This document shows positions 32,132 to 42,614 of a DNA stretch of 64,000 bases, piece after piece; within the stretch, counting starts at the first letter, position 1; the number at the start of each line of letters is the position of its first letter. The notes below the pieces were generated by a model. That model saw nothing but the letters and a program-made list of their open reading frames with translations. It did no database searches and was not told the origin of the DNA. Source of the DNA: Strongylocentrotus droebachiensis (lineage: Eukaryota > Echinodermata > Echinoidea > Camarodonta > Strongylocentrotidae); contig JAVYIG010009888.1 in NCBI GenBank assembly GCA_035222895.1, forward strand, positions 1 to 64,000, read 5' to 3'. The translations under genes and the position numbers were made by a program.

Positions 32132-35100
32132 GTAAGTTGAATGTCATATGTCCATAAGATTAATTTGTACCAATCAAACACAAATTTTAGAATACCCTAC
32201 CAAGTAAGGCTGTGCACAACTGTGTAATGAGGTACCCGAGTACACTCCCAGGCTTACAAGCTAATACTCGAATATTCGGACCCATGTTTTTTTAGAATTT
32301 TTTAGAATTTTTTTTATTTTTTATTTTTTGCGGCCGAATATTCAAGTAAGAGAAATCGTACTTGAGTATTTGTCAACTGTGCGGGTACTCGAGCACTCGA
32401 CTACTCGTCGCAGCCCTACTACCAATAGGGTTTGTGTACATAAACGTTGAAGACAGCTACTATAGGGGTTAGGGTTAGGGTTAGGTTTAGTGTTACTTAA
32501 GTCTGTTAAGAAAATTAAATATTCAGATTTTGCTTCATTGGTGAAGCATTGGGTACCCTACGAACGTCTGGTCAATTTTTCTGGTGGGGTATTCTAAAGT
32601 TGCGGCCAAATTTGCTACCTCTTGACATTCTTTCAAGATCTCTCCAATTTTCTCTGTATTAAATGACCGTGAATTGTCATTCTTTGTTTAGAATATCATC
32701 TACATGTACATGTATTTAGCCTTTTAAAGACCAAGTCCACTCCACTGAAAAGTTGAGCTGATTAGATAGACAAAAATCTAAGAAGCCCAAATATAACATG
32801 GTTTTTGAAAATGGTGCTCGGACTTATTTTTAATAATTTGTTTTAATGAGCAAAAAACATATCAATCATCGAGCCCGTTCTCCCCCACAATGCATTGCGT
32901 GACATCTTTGTGATGTAGGGTCCTCACACAGACATCCACGAGATCGCGACGACTCGACTTCTATACTAGACTGTTACTGTATACAGCGTATGCGCATTCA
33001 AACCTGTTGTGTTCTATTCCTCACATACCACTCTGTTTTACAGAATTTGTACGTTCGTATGTTGAACTTGTCAGTCCCAATATTGTTTAGCCATTGGGAA
33101 CATCTCTTCCTGTCTTTCAAAAGGTTTGGGATGGCAGAGAATCTTTTCTTACTACCATTCCCTGGCCGATTTGAACAACCGTAGGCCTGGCACATCAGCA
33201 TCTTGCATTGTCAGAACGTACCGCCTGTTAAACCTACATGTATCTAGCCCGGGGGGGAGGCCCTACATTTTTCGCGATAATTTTTCAACGCCAAAGAATC
33301 TTGCGCTGAAATTTTATGATTTTTTCCTCTCGAGTCTTGCGCATCTTTTGATATATCGCAACAACATATTCTGAGATTTTCATGGTCACAGCTACCATTC
33401 TATGGCCGTAGGCGCTATTTGAAATTTATCAAAATTTACCGGGAGCACTGGTAAATGTTTATACCGGTATTCAATTTTTCTCGAAAGCAGTGTTTTAGGG
33501 GCTAAATTTTCTAGTGCTTACATTATATAATATATCAACAGGGGCATCCAATGAGGAAAATTGTAAAAAATCACTATCCAGCCAATTTTTTACAATTTTC
33601 CAAAACGTTGTATTACCTTTAAATATAAAGAATATATGATTTATTGGTATAAATGTGAATTTTATTACCTTATTTGCATAAATTACTATAAATATGCAAA
33701 TGAGTAGATTTTTCTAAAAAAAACTAAAATACCATAGTAATCTTTACACTTAACTTGACATGCATGCACATTTTCATGGCGATCGGCCGTTCAACGGCTA
33801 TGCAGTTTCAAAATAGCCTAGGCTGGATAGGGTTAAGGGTACTGATTTCTTATTTTCAAATGTTGGCAGGCATGGAGTCCCATTTAATTTTCTTGCAAAC
33901 TTTCCATTTGATGTTGTGATAACAGTGAAAGGTAAAATTAAAGACATTCTGTTAGTATAATTTTTGGACTTGGATGATATTCCACTTTTTTGTAATAAAG
34001 AAATAAATTCAGCGATTCTCTCCCCTTATATTAATTATCAAAGTCAGAGCGCAGCAAGAGAGAGAAGAATATGGCGCTCTTAATGGAGATAGAGACGAGG
34101 GGTCCCAGGGCCTTCGATAGCCTAGTAGAGTCCCTGATCGAGGCCAACCAAGAACATCTAGCACAGGAGCTAGGATATCCGTCGTCTGGATCTTCACTGC
34201 AGGCTACAACAGCTTGTGTGAACAGACCGGATCTGTTTGGTCAACCTACCAAATCAGTGCCACAGGGTAAGTAATTGGTAGATTGAAATTTAAAAGTTCT
34301 GGATTGATTTATACATAACTTAGAAATCGAGAATAAATGTTTTTCGCCCAATTTTTGGGGTAATAGGCATATCAAAGTCTCTTGTTCTTTTTCTTCCTCT
34401 TCTTCTTCTACTACTATTTCTCCTTCTACTTTCTCATTTTCTTCTTCTTCTTCTTCCTGTAATTTCTTCATTTTCTTCTTCATCTTCTTCTTTTTCTTCT
34501 CCCACATCATATTTGATATAGTGCCTTTTTCAAGCGCTTAGGTTAGTTTCAACTGGTAAAATGCTTAACAAGAGACAGTTTTTTATTAATTTTGTCCTTG
34601 CATTAAAAAAATGCTCCAGACATGGACCGCTTTTAACAACCATAAACACACCCATATGGGAGGATGAATGATCATACACCATGAACTTTGCCTATTATTG
34701 ATCATATTGTTATTTTCATCTTTATTTTAGTGCGGCCTGCCAGAGATGGAACTGGTGACTACAGCTCAACTCCGATGGATGCTTTAGGCTACAGCTCAAC
34801 TCCGATGGATGCTTTAGGCTACAGCTCAACTTCGATGGATGCTTTAGGCTACAGCTCAACTCCGATGGGTGCTTTAGGCTCGTACCCACGACCTATGGTG
34901 GATAGTGGTCATGTACATGTAAGTGGATGGAATTCTCCCAAATCATTGTCTTTACATTTGTATCACATATACATAGCTCTCCTAATCCCAGTGCTTGTGG
35001 AAATCTATTTTGAAGGCATCAGATCAACCAATATCATGGGGAGGCTAATTCTGATGTAATTGCCTATGCATGTCTCTAATATTGTTTGTTATTGACAATA

Positions 35101-38100
35101 TTTTAACAGATGTGTTTCATGAAAGCAAAAAAATGTCTGTCTTTCGGATGCTGCACAGATTTTCTTTGAATCTGGTCATGAGAATGACCCATGTTCAAAT
35201 TCTGATGGAGAATAACAAACAAAAACAGCAAACAATGTGATGTTAAGCCTACACAAAACAATGACGCATTAAAATAGTACACGCAAAGCCGAAGAAAAAA
35301 CACCAGCTTGGCCCGTTGCATATGAACCTACTACAGGGAGGTGATGTTTTGACCACATAAAACATGTATACTCCAAAGAAAATCAATGAAAACAAGGTGA
35401 ATTTATATTTGTGAAACTCATTTGTATCTTATACCTTTTTCTAACTGCACTGATTTTCATCGGATGCATCCGGATGCATCCGATGAAACTGCCAGTTAGA
35501 AAGCAACAGAGGAGAAAAAGGCGATTAAATAGCCGATGAAAAGAAGAGAAATAGGCGATTAAATTCTCCTGCTCAAGAGCAAGAGAAATTCTCATTCTAT
35601 CGGTGTGACACCGATGAAACTGCCAGTTAGAAAACGTTCGGGAGAAAAAGGCGATTATAACAGCGATTAAAATGGTCAAAGGTCGCAGTATCGCGCGCTT
35701 TATCGTAACCAGCTGTGTTTGTTGACTTATGGTTGAACATGCTGCATGCTAGCTAGATGGAGCGCGGGCTTAATAATTACGCAATAATTCTTCACTTCCG
35801 GCAAGGGCTCGCCACAGCGAGTGAATTCACCGGCAGTTAGAAAACGACATGGGGAAAACTGCGGTTTCACCTTTGTTTACATAAGGAAAATTCAATCTGT
35901 ATTTTCATCGGAGTGACTCCGATAGAATCCAGTTAGAAAGCAGTATTAGAAAGCTTTATTTCATCATTTGCATCTAGGATATTCAATATGTATACATACA
36001 ATACTAGCTGTATAGCTTACACTGCCTCCACCCCGTCTTAATTCTGCCACTGATGGCGCATTACACCATTGATCTAAACTATTTGATTAAGAGAACCAAA
36101 AATTAGTAAAGTGTGACAACTTTTATTGTTTAATAGACCAGTTCACGGTTAGCACCTTACTGCAATGACCCTGAATATCCACAGATCTTCAAAACATGAA
36201 GAGGTCCCACTTTGTACATTTTGAAATAATCACTCCTATAGCTTTATAAATAGCCTTTGTTCCCCCTTTTCAAAGGATACTTCCACCTGTGTACCATGGA
36301 GTGCACTGAATGTGCATGAATGAATAATGTTACATAACTTTCATGAGCACGTATCCAGTATTTTTTGTCTCCATGTATTTCAAAATTTGTTCAGCAATGA
36401 CCTTTATCTGCTCATGCTCAGACTGCAACCATGAACTGGCTTATTGTATTTGTTTTTTAGTAAATGGTGAGGTTTGACCAGGCCTTATTGCATTCAATTT
36501 CTTGACAAATGCCTAGTCTAGCATTCTTTATCCACATATTTAAGCATCATATTTATAAAGTCATAGAGCAGTATTTAGGTGTGTGTTACTTTATTGACAC
36601 CAGACATCCATCTGACTATTTGGCCTGCACCTAGTTTATATCAGTATCAAACAAAGCTAACAAAGTGCTCCTCTTACTTGCTGGCCTGGCATACCTAAGT
36701 TTAATCTTATGTGTGGTATTACCTGTAGCTAACTTAATTGTTTTGGTTGCCAACCTGGTTTGGCTTGCTTGTCAGATTTGAACAGATTATGTCTAATAAG
36801 ATATAATGGTTTATTTAATCATCAAAAGCAAGTTAGGCAAAAGTGAGCGTGGATAGAAGTTTCATGGTCTAGATTGGAAAGATATTTCTGTGTACTTACA
36901 AGAAAATGGGCCAGAATGAAATTGGCATTACTCTTTACCAAAGTTACCTATCAAAGAAAATAATGTTGTGTCAAGTCTTCATATGAAAAAATTAGACTGT
37001 TTTCTTCTTTGACTGCATGTAGGTTCAATTGCCCTCTCCTACCCTCCTCCTTCCTATCCTCGCCCCCCCCCCCCCAACAAAAAAAAACAACATATTAACA
37101 ACAACAACACACATGTGTGAACGTTGGTCAAAATTATTCTAAATCACCATGTACTTTTTTGCTCCGTTTAGGAATACAGAATGAAATCTATACCTAGAGG
37201 TAGAGCAGTTATAATCAACAACAAAAACTTCAATACCATGCTGAAGCTGGGTCAGAAATTGAAGGACAGGCAAGGAACAGATGTAGATCGTGATAAATTA
37301 CAGAATTTGTTCATGCAGCTCCAGTTTCAAGTTGTTGTACACAACGATTGTACAGGCATGGTGAGTACATGTAGTCTTAATACAATGAAATTTTATCATG
37401 CATTATTATCATGCATACTGTTGAAAACCGATCTCTCAGATTTATATTCTTTTTTTTATTGAAAAAGTTTGAAATTTGATTGCTTGCAATTGAAGCCAAA
37501 CTAACGAATCATGCAACCACTTTTGTGACCGTGCAAAACTGTTATCCATTTATGGAACTTCTAATTCAACCATTGGAAATCGATACACATTCTGATGCTG
37601 AGGGGATTCAATTTGCAATCAATTCAGATGGATCAGAAGTGTTTATAAGAAGGGAAATAATGACCTATAAATCTTTATTCGCTTATGACCTGGCTAATTG
37701 TATCCCCCGGCAGTATGCTGGTGGGGTACTTTGGTCATATTCTTGTGTGCGCTCTAACTGCCACGTTCCTTGACGGATTCCTTTCAAATTTTTGTATGGA
37801 GGTGTATCTTGGTAAAATCTACACACCTATAACTTTTGGTGGTGCTGCCCCCAGTGTTCCGTCTTTTATAGGGTAAAAGTCCATATTTTTGTAGATGGTT
37901 TGTGTGCACTCTATAGGCCACATTTCTCAAGGGATTTTGTTCAAATTTGGTATGAAGGTGTATCTCAATATAATCCACACACCTATCAATTTTGGTGATG
38001 CTGCCCCCAGTGTTCCATCTTTTATAGGGTCAAAGGTTATATTTTGATAGATGTCTGGCGTGCACTCTAGTGGGCGGTCTAACTGCATCATTCCTTGACG

Positions 38101-41100
38101 GATTTCTTTCAAATTGAGTACGGAGGTGTGTCTTGGTACAATCTACACATCTCTCCTTTTTGGTGAAGCTGCCCTCATTGTTCCATCCTTTATATGGTAA
38201 AATGTCATTGTCCCTATTGTGCGCTGTTACTGCCACATTTCTTGAAGGATTTCTTTCAAATTTTGTATGGAGGTGTATCTTGATCATATCTACACAGCTT
38301 TAGTGTTTGGTGATGCTGCCACCAGTGTTTGTCTATTGTAGGGTCAAAGGTCATAGTTTGGTGGGTGTCTAGTGTGCGCTCTGATCTGCAGGTCATGTTT
38401 CATGACGGATTTCTTTCAAATTTTGTATGGAGATGTATCTTGGTACAATCTACACATCTACACATTTGGGCGAAGCTGCCCTCATTGTTCCGTCTTTTAT
38501 ATGATCAAAGGTCATACCGGTATGTCTTTTATGTGCTCTAACTGCCACATTTCTTGACAATTTTTGTTCAAACTTGTATGGAGGTGTACTGTCTTAGTAC
38601 AATGTACACATCTTTAGTTCACCTGTGTTCCCTCTGTTAATGGGTCAAAGGTCATATTTCGGTGTCTGTCTTTTGTGCGCTCGAGCTGCCACATTTCTTG
38701 ACAGATTTCTTTCAAATTTTGTACAGAGATGCATTATACTTAATATACACATATTTTTTTTAAGATGCTGCTCCTAGTCTTGACAATAGTTCGGCGAGCC
38801 ACTATTGGCAATCTGTACATCATCCTTTTGTTTCAGGGAGGGGAGAGGGGATCTTTGTCCCTCCTAACATAAGGATAACATAAGGGGGATACATTCGCAT
38901 TGCGCGGCAATACAGACTGCGATATTTCTAGTTTTCTGTAAATTTTTTTGGGTAAATACCATTTAATTGTAGTAATATTGAGCGTAAACTGCATTTGACT
39001 TGGTGACAATATTTTATATGAGATGAGAAGTTGTAATGTTTTTATCCATTCCTTGAAATATCTGTTTAAAAATTTGTTCATGATAAAAGTAATTTGAGTG
39101 AGCCTTTGTGATTTAATGATTGTTTTTGGTCTCATCATGTGACAAATCTTTTTGAAAAGCACATAATACTTTTATGATATTGTGAATGTCTTGCAGAAAA
39201 TCAAGGAAATTGTGGAAAATCTAAGGAGTTACAACCACTCCATGTATGACTGCTTCATTATAGCCATCCTTAGTCATGGGGATGAGGGCGCTATTTATGG
39301 CACGGACGGCGATCTAGTGACCTTAGTAGACATTATGGATCAGTTTGGTGCTAATCGATGCCCGACTTTGAGTGGAAAGCCAAAGCTATTCTTTGTACAA
39401 GCATGTCGAGGAGGTAAGTTTAATTTTGTAGTGTCTGTACAGTTTGAAGGAAATCAGACCAACAGTACTAGAAGAAAATACATGTAATGAAAGTTTAATC
39501 ACAAAACATCTGGAAATCTTCATTTAGAGCACAAGTCATACCACTGCGTCATACCAATGAGCTTTCCATAGCATTGATCTGATGAGTGCTGGAAGGATTC
39601 ATTGCGCAAGATGCGTGCGGCGTGTTTGCTGCGCGCCACGCTGGTCTCTATTTGCAGCATGTAATAATGAGCCTCTTTTGTGAATTCGGGCCAGTATGTT
39701 TTCGGATATCTGTCCGTTCCGCTTTCTCGTTATCGCGATATCTCATGTACCACTTACGTTGTGAACTTCAAACTTGTGATAATATGTATGTTATACTCTG
39801 TAGGTCCTCGAAAAAACAAATTTTTAAGCCCAGTTAAAATTTTGATAAATGATATTGCCTTGGGTTGATCTTTTGAAATTTTTTGTTCTTGTATTCATGC
39901 TAGAGAAATATGATTACGGAGTACAGGTAAATGCAGTAGATGGAGCTAATAATTCTGCACCCACCCGTAAGATGCCCTGTCAGAGCGACATGTTCCTTGC
40001 ATATTCAACTGTGCCAGGTAAGATCTTGTTCGCTCCATGAGATGAACTGCTCTTTTGTGTACAGGTCCATGCAAATTGAACTTTGAATTTTGGAATACCT
40101 AGAGGGGCACCTATCAGATTTTAATAGAGGTCCTTAATCTTAGGAGAAAATGGGCACCCTTTAGAAAAGGAAAAGGGGCACCTATCAGAAGTAATGGGCA
40201 TTTTTCCAAAGTAAATAGAGAAAGTCTTTGTTCACTCTCTGCACAACCTTACATCATATTTCATCTATTTAAAGAAAAGTGAGAGATTAATGAATGGCAA
40301 GCTAAATAATATGTGTCACTAAAAATCAATCATGTGAGACGCACCTCCGTACTTTCTCTCATGCGAGTAAATTTCATACCACATTTTGTCAACAACAACA
40401 AAAGTTATATTTGTGGATCTATAAGTGGTATTCTTGCCCTAGCCTTGTGGGGTTTTTTAGTGGATCTCCCCCCCCCCCCCTCCCCAATTTCCTCAGAAAT
40501 TAAGAATTTCTTGTAATGATTTTATTATGTGCAAAGTGTATTTGTATAGTTACCAGAAAAAATGAATTATGTATAAAAAGTACTATGTAATATCTTTGTT
40601 TAACTTTCTGTTGGAAATGAAATAAATATGAATTGAATTGAAAAAAGTGGGCCAAACTTCAGCTTTATATCTCGAAGCAATAACACTCATATTTCAGCTC
40701 TATAATCTTCTGCAGGAATAATACTTACCGGTATATAATATTGGATGGCTTTGAGTGGGATACAAGTAGATTGCTAGAGCTATGACAATATTGAACAAGT
40801 CGGAGACGAGTCGAATATTGTCATGGCGAGAGCAATATATTCTGTATCACACAGACAAAGCCATGTAATATCATTATTATCTATATCAGGCTGACAAGCG
40901 AAATAGCAAAATTTGACTTACCTCTGTAAATATTTTTTTGGTTTTCACATGCTTTTTTTGTGTGTGATATCGATATCGATATTGAAATTTGAAGTTCCTG
41001 GATGACTGAGCAATACAAAAACAATATTGGTCAGTCATCCGGGTACTGCGCTAAAGATACACTGATTTATTGTACCACCTGGAAGTCTTATATAGATAAT

Positions 41101-42436
41101 AATACATGATATTGTGTTATACAATAGATTTTCGTGGTGTTTATTTTTTATAGGATATGTATCATGGAGGAATGCAGGTGGAAGCTGGTTTGTTCAAGCT
41201 TTGACAGATGTCATTCCCCCACTCGCAAGATCAATGGATCTTGGCACTATGATGACTAGGGTAAGTAACAATACCCATAGCTTATGATCCCACCTTTGCT
41301 CTGGCGACAAGTGCTCTGGGCTTTATTTTGTCCAAAGTATAGGGTAATGGTTAGAGAAGAGATGTCATAGTCCAGTAATTAATCACTTCTTATATCATGG
41401 TTTCATGAATCACTGTTGGAGAATAAGTTTTTTAAATTTTATTTAAAAAAATATTTTGCATTTTGAAATACCGGTACCGTATTTGCCGGCGATAAGGCCG
41501 CAGCGCTGCATAGGCCGCACCCCAACTTTGACATTTCAAAGAAGAAGAAAAAAAAAAAAAAAAGGAAAAAAAAACCAATGGACAAAACAAAATAATCGTA
41601 ATTTTCTCGTAAAACACCAATTTTTTTTTACAAACTGATACCAAATTCATCAATATTCTTATAATTTAACGGAAGTTTAGCTCAAAAAGTGATCGCGGGC
41701 AGATTTTGTGTCCGATATATACCCCTACCTCTCCCCGCGCGTTTATTGCACAGATTGCACGACGCACGCACGTGACCCTTGTACATACTCGGCTGTATGT
41801 GGTGCGATGGGCTGCCTAAACGTGTACTTACGTGGCTGAGTCTGTGTGTATATGGGTTGGCAAGAGAAAGTGTGTGAATGCTTTATGCCCATGTATTAAT
41901 TCTGCTGTGTGCTATTCGCGAAAGCAACGACTCACGAAAATGTCTCTTAGCCTGTCATTCTCGAAAATATCAGCTTATACAGTACCGGTAGTACAAAATC
42001 ACTACGGGCTACAGGTCACTACAGTTTTCAAATGGACTCCATACATTATTCATGAGTCATGACATGATTGATGTTATGATATTGATCATGACATGTACAT
42101 TATAACTACCGGTATCTCATCTAGTTGTATACTTGATTTTACTGTATTTTAATAGAAAATGAAGTAAATAATCAAACTGAGCTGGATTAAAAGTGGGTAC
42201 CTGAACATGCTGCAATAATTGGGAAATAATATTAGCACAGCAGAACCTCCTCAAGTTTTAACCTCATTGATGTGTGTTCCTTCTCTTTTCAATATTCTCT
42301 TCAGGTCAACTACAAAATATCTCAAGATTTTGAGTCCAATTGCAAGGGGAGATATAAGCAGATTTCAGCCCCTACCAATATGCTCACAAAGGATCTCTAC
42401 TTCTTCTCAAAGCAAGGAAGGGAATACTTTACATAA
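32000..42436 (+). CDS. Caspase B: CARD-containing cysteine protease, 8 coding exons, 433 aa
   Basis: The coding join is 32000-32131, 34044-34266, 34731-34918, 37172-37360, 39197-39413, 39904-40017, 41154-41260 and 42305-42436 (1,302 nt). All junctions are GT-AG and the phases are identical to caspase A. The CARD starts MEQADRETIKRKNVILSKEM. A linker follows with four 10-residue YSSTPMDALG-type repeats. The p20-like domain has Arg214 in RQGTDVD, catalytic His271 in SHGDEG and Cys314 in QACRG; the p10-like domain has SWRN (Arg360) and GSWF. All catalytic and S1 residues expected in the family are present, so an active protease is likely. It differs from A in a longer CARD-p20 linker, a much shorter p20/p10 linker, and a C terminus ending KQGREYFT. 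The role is inferred as apoptosis or innate signalling; closest orthology needs a tree. Confidence 0.93.
32205..32418. mobile_element. 214-bp MITE with 8-bp near-identical flanks
   Basis: Ends TAAGGCTGTG and inverted TAGGGCTGCG, flanked by CTACCAAG (32,197-32,204) and CTACCAAT (32,419-32,426), 7 of 8 identical. The interior has 'gtacccgagtac', 'ctcgaatattcgg' and 'ggtactcgagcactcg', giving palindromic content. This is compatible with a hAT-type MITE in intron 1 of caspase B. Confidence 0.7.
32464..32490 (+). repeat. Short TTAGGG-like run
   Basis: Three to four TTAGGG-like units in intron 1. This is too short to be a telomeric block. Confidence 0.7.
32998..33201 (-). pseudogene. THAP-like zinc-finger fragment
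   Basis: The minus strand reads MCQAYGCSNRPGNGSKKRFS, then KRCSQWLNN and KFCKTEW. The C-x4-C pair, the conserved Trp and the later Cys with the expected spacing resemble the C2CH THAP DNA-binding domain. The final His of the C-x2-H pair appears to be Glu (CKTE), and the frame stops soon after. It is probably a decayed fragment of a P-element-like transposase or a THAP gene, inside intron 1 of caspase B. Confidence 0.5.
34044..34266 (+). CDS. Caspase B coding exon 2 (rest of CARD and linker)
   Basis: Encodes MALLMEIETRGPRAFDSLVE, then a linker to VNRPDLFGQPTKSVPQ. Donor GTAAGT, phase 1. It is strongly similar to caspase A exon 2. Confidence 0.9.
34385..34505 (+). repeat. TTC-rich pyrimidine tract in intron 2
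   Basis: TTC/TCT repeats ending 'cttctcccacat'. It is the uninterrupted counterpart of the intron site that received the LINE in caspase A. Confidence 0.85.
34731..34918 (+). CDS. Caspase B coding exon 3 (expanded linker)
   Basis: 188 nt, acceptor TTTTAG, donor GTAAGT. It encodes VRPARDGTGD, four YSSTPMDALG-like repeats, then SYPRPMVDSGHVH. The 96-nt excess over caspase A exon 3 comes mostly from three extra 30-bp repeats. Confidence 0.88.
34760..34879 (+). repeat. In-frame 30-bp coding minisatellite, 4 copies
   Basis: Four near-identical 30-bp units encoding YSSTPMDALG, with single-base changes in the third (Pro to Ser) and fourth (Asp to Gly). The unit length is a multiple of three, so copy-number change keeps the frame. 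Caspase A has one unit. Confidence 0.95.
34919..37171. other. Caspase B intron 3
   Basis: Contains the 'tttctaactg' inverted-repeat element (35,438-35,941). The remainder (35,942-37,171) has no recognised gene or element. Confidence 0.5.
35438..35941. mobile_element. ~500-bp element with TTTCTAACTG / CAGTTAGAAA termini
   Basis: The left end 'tttttctaactgcactg' and right end 'ccagttagaaagcag' are inverted. 'cagttagaaa' recurs at ~35,497, ~35,624 and ~35,835, suggesting nested or tandem copies. A 34-bp perfect palindrome built on CGGATGCATCCG lies at 35,455-35,488, and smaller hairpins such as 'atcggtgtgacaccgat' follow. Confidence 0.6.
37172..37360 (+). CDS. Caspase B coding exon 4 (start of p20)
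   Basis: 63 codons, acceptor TTTAG, donor GTGAGT. It encodes MKSIPRGRAVIINNKNF, a seven-residue insertion relative to A, then KDRQGTDVDRDKLQNLFMQL. Confidence 0.92.
37730..38745 (+). repeat. Degenerate ~155-bp tandem repeat in intron 4 of caspase B
   Basis: About seven diverged units marked by 'gacggatttctttcaaattt' (near 37,770, 37,926, 38,094, 38,240, 38,400, 38,553 and 38,697). Also recurring are 'tgtatggaggtgtatcttgg', 'ctacacacct', 'gctgcccccagtgttcc' and 'ataggg(t)caaaggtcat'. Antisense open frames across it repeat the same peptide in different frames, so they are not genes. Confidence 0.88.
39197..39413 (+). CDS. Caspase B coding exon 5 (catalytic His and Cys)
   Basis: 217 nt, acceptor TTGCAG, donor GTAAGT. 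It encodes YDCFIIAILSHGDEGAIYGT and GKPKLFFVQACRG. Catalytic residues are His271 and Cys314. Confidence 0.95.
39904..40017 (+). CDS. Caspase B coding exon 6 (short p20/p10 linker)
   Basis: 114 nt, acceptor GCTAG, donor GTAAGA. It encodes KYDYGVQVNAVDGANNSAPT, then MPCQSDMFLAYSTVP. NAVD-G is the obvious candidate processing site by inference. Confidence 0.9.
40018..41153. other. Caspase B intron 6
   Basis: No gene. There is an inverted-repeat patch at ~40,785-41,045 ('gacaatattgaacaagtcgg', 'cgaatattgtcatggcga', 'gatgactgagcaat', 'attggtcagtcatccgg') and a poly-C run near 40,470. This is possibly a degraded TIR element. Confidence 0.4.
41154..41260 (+). CDS. Caspase B coding exon 7 (p10 core)
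   Basis: 107 nt, acceptor TATAG, donor GTAAGT. It encodes YVSWRNAGGSWFVQALTDVI, then PPLARSMDLGTMMTR. Confidence 0.94.
42305..42436 (+). CDS. Caspase B coding exon 8 (p10 end, stop)
   Basis: Acceptor CTTCAG. It encodes VNYKISQDFESNCKGRYKQI, then SAPTNMLTKDLYFFSKQ, GREYFT and TAA. Confidence 0.95.
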   Translation, partial: VNYKISQDFESNCKGRYKQISAPTNMLTKDLYFFSKQGREYFT

Positions 42437-42614
42437 CAAGGTCGGCTATAAGAGGTAACGGTTATAGCAAGGATATATAGATGGTATTTTGTGAATGCCC
42501 CATTAACTGATTCACTTGTCAGGCAGGATATAGAAACATCATGGCAATCTTAGAAACAGATTATATTAGATATTGTTCATAACAACCTACCGCATAGAAA
42601 TATAGTTAATCCTT

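Noticed and set aside
32464-32490. Telomere or interstitial telomeric block
   Set aside because: Only three to four TTAGGG-like units; too short to infer chromosome-end history.
37784-38287. Repetitive antisense peptides (HLHTKFERNPSRN-like)
   Set aside because: They are a by-product of the ~155-bp intronic tandem repeat, seen in shifting frames with stops.
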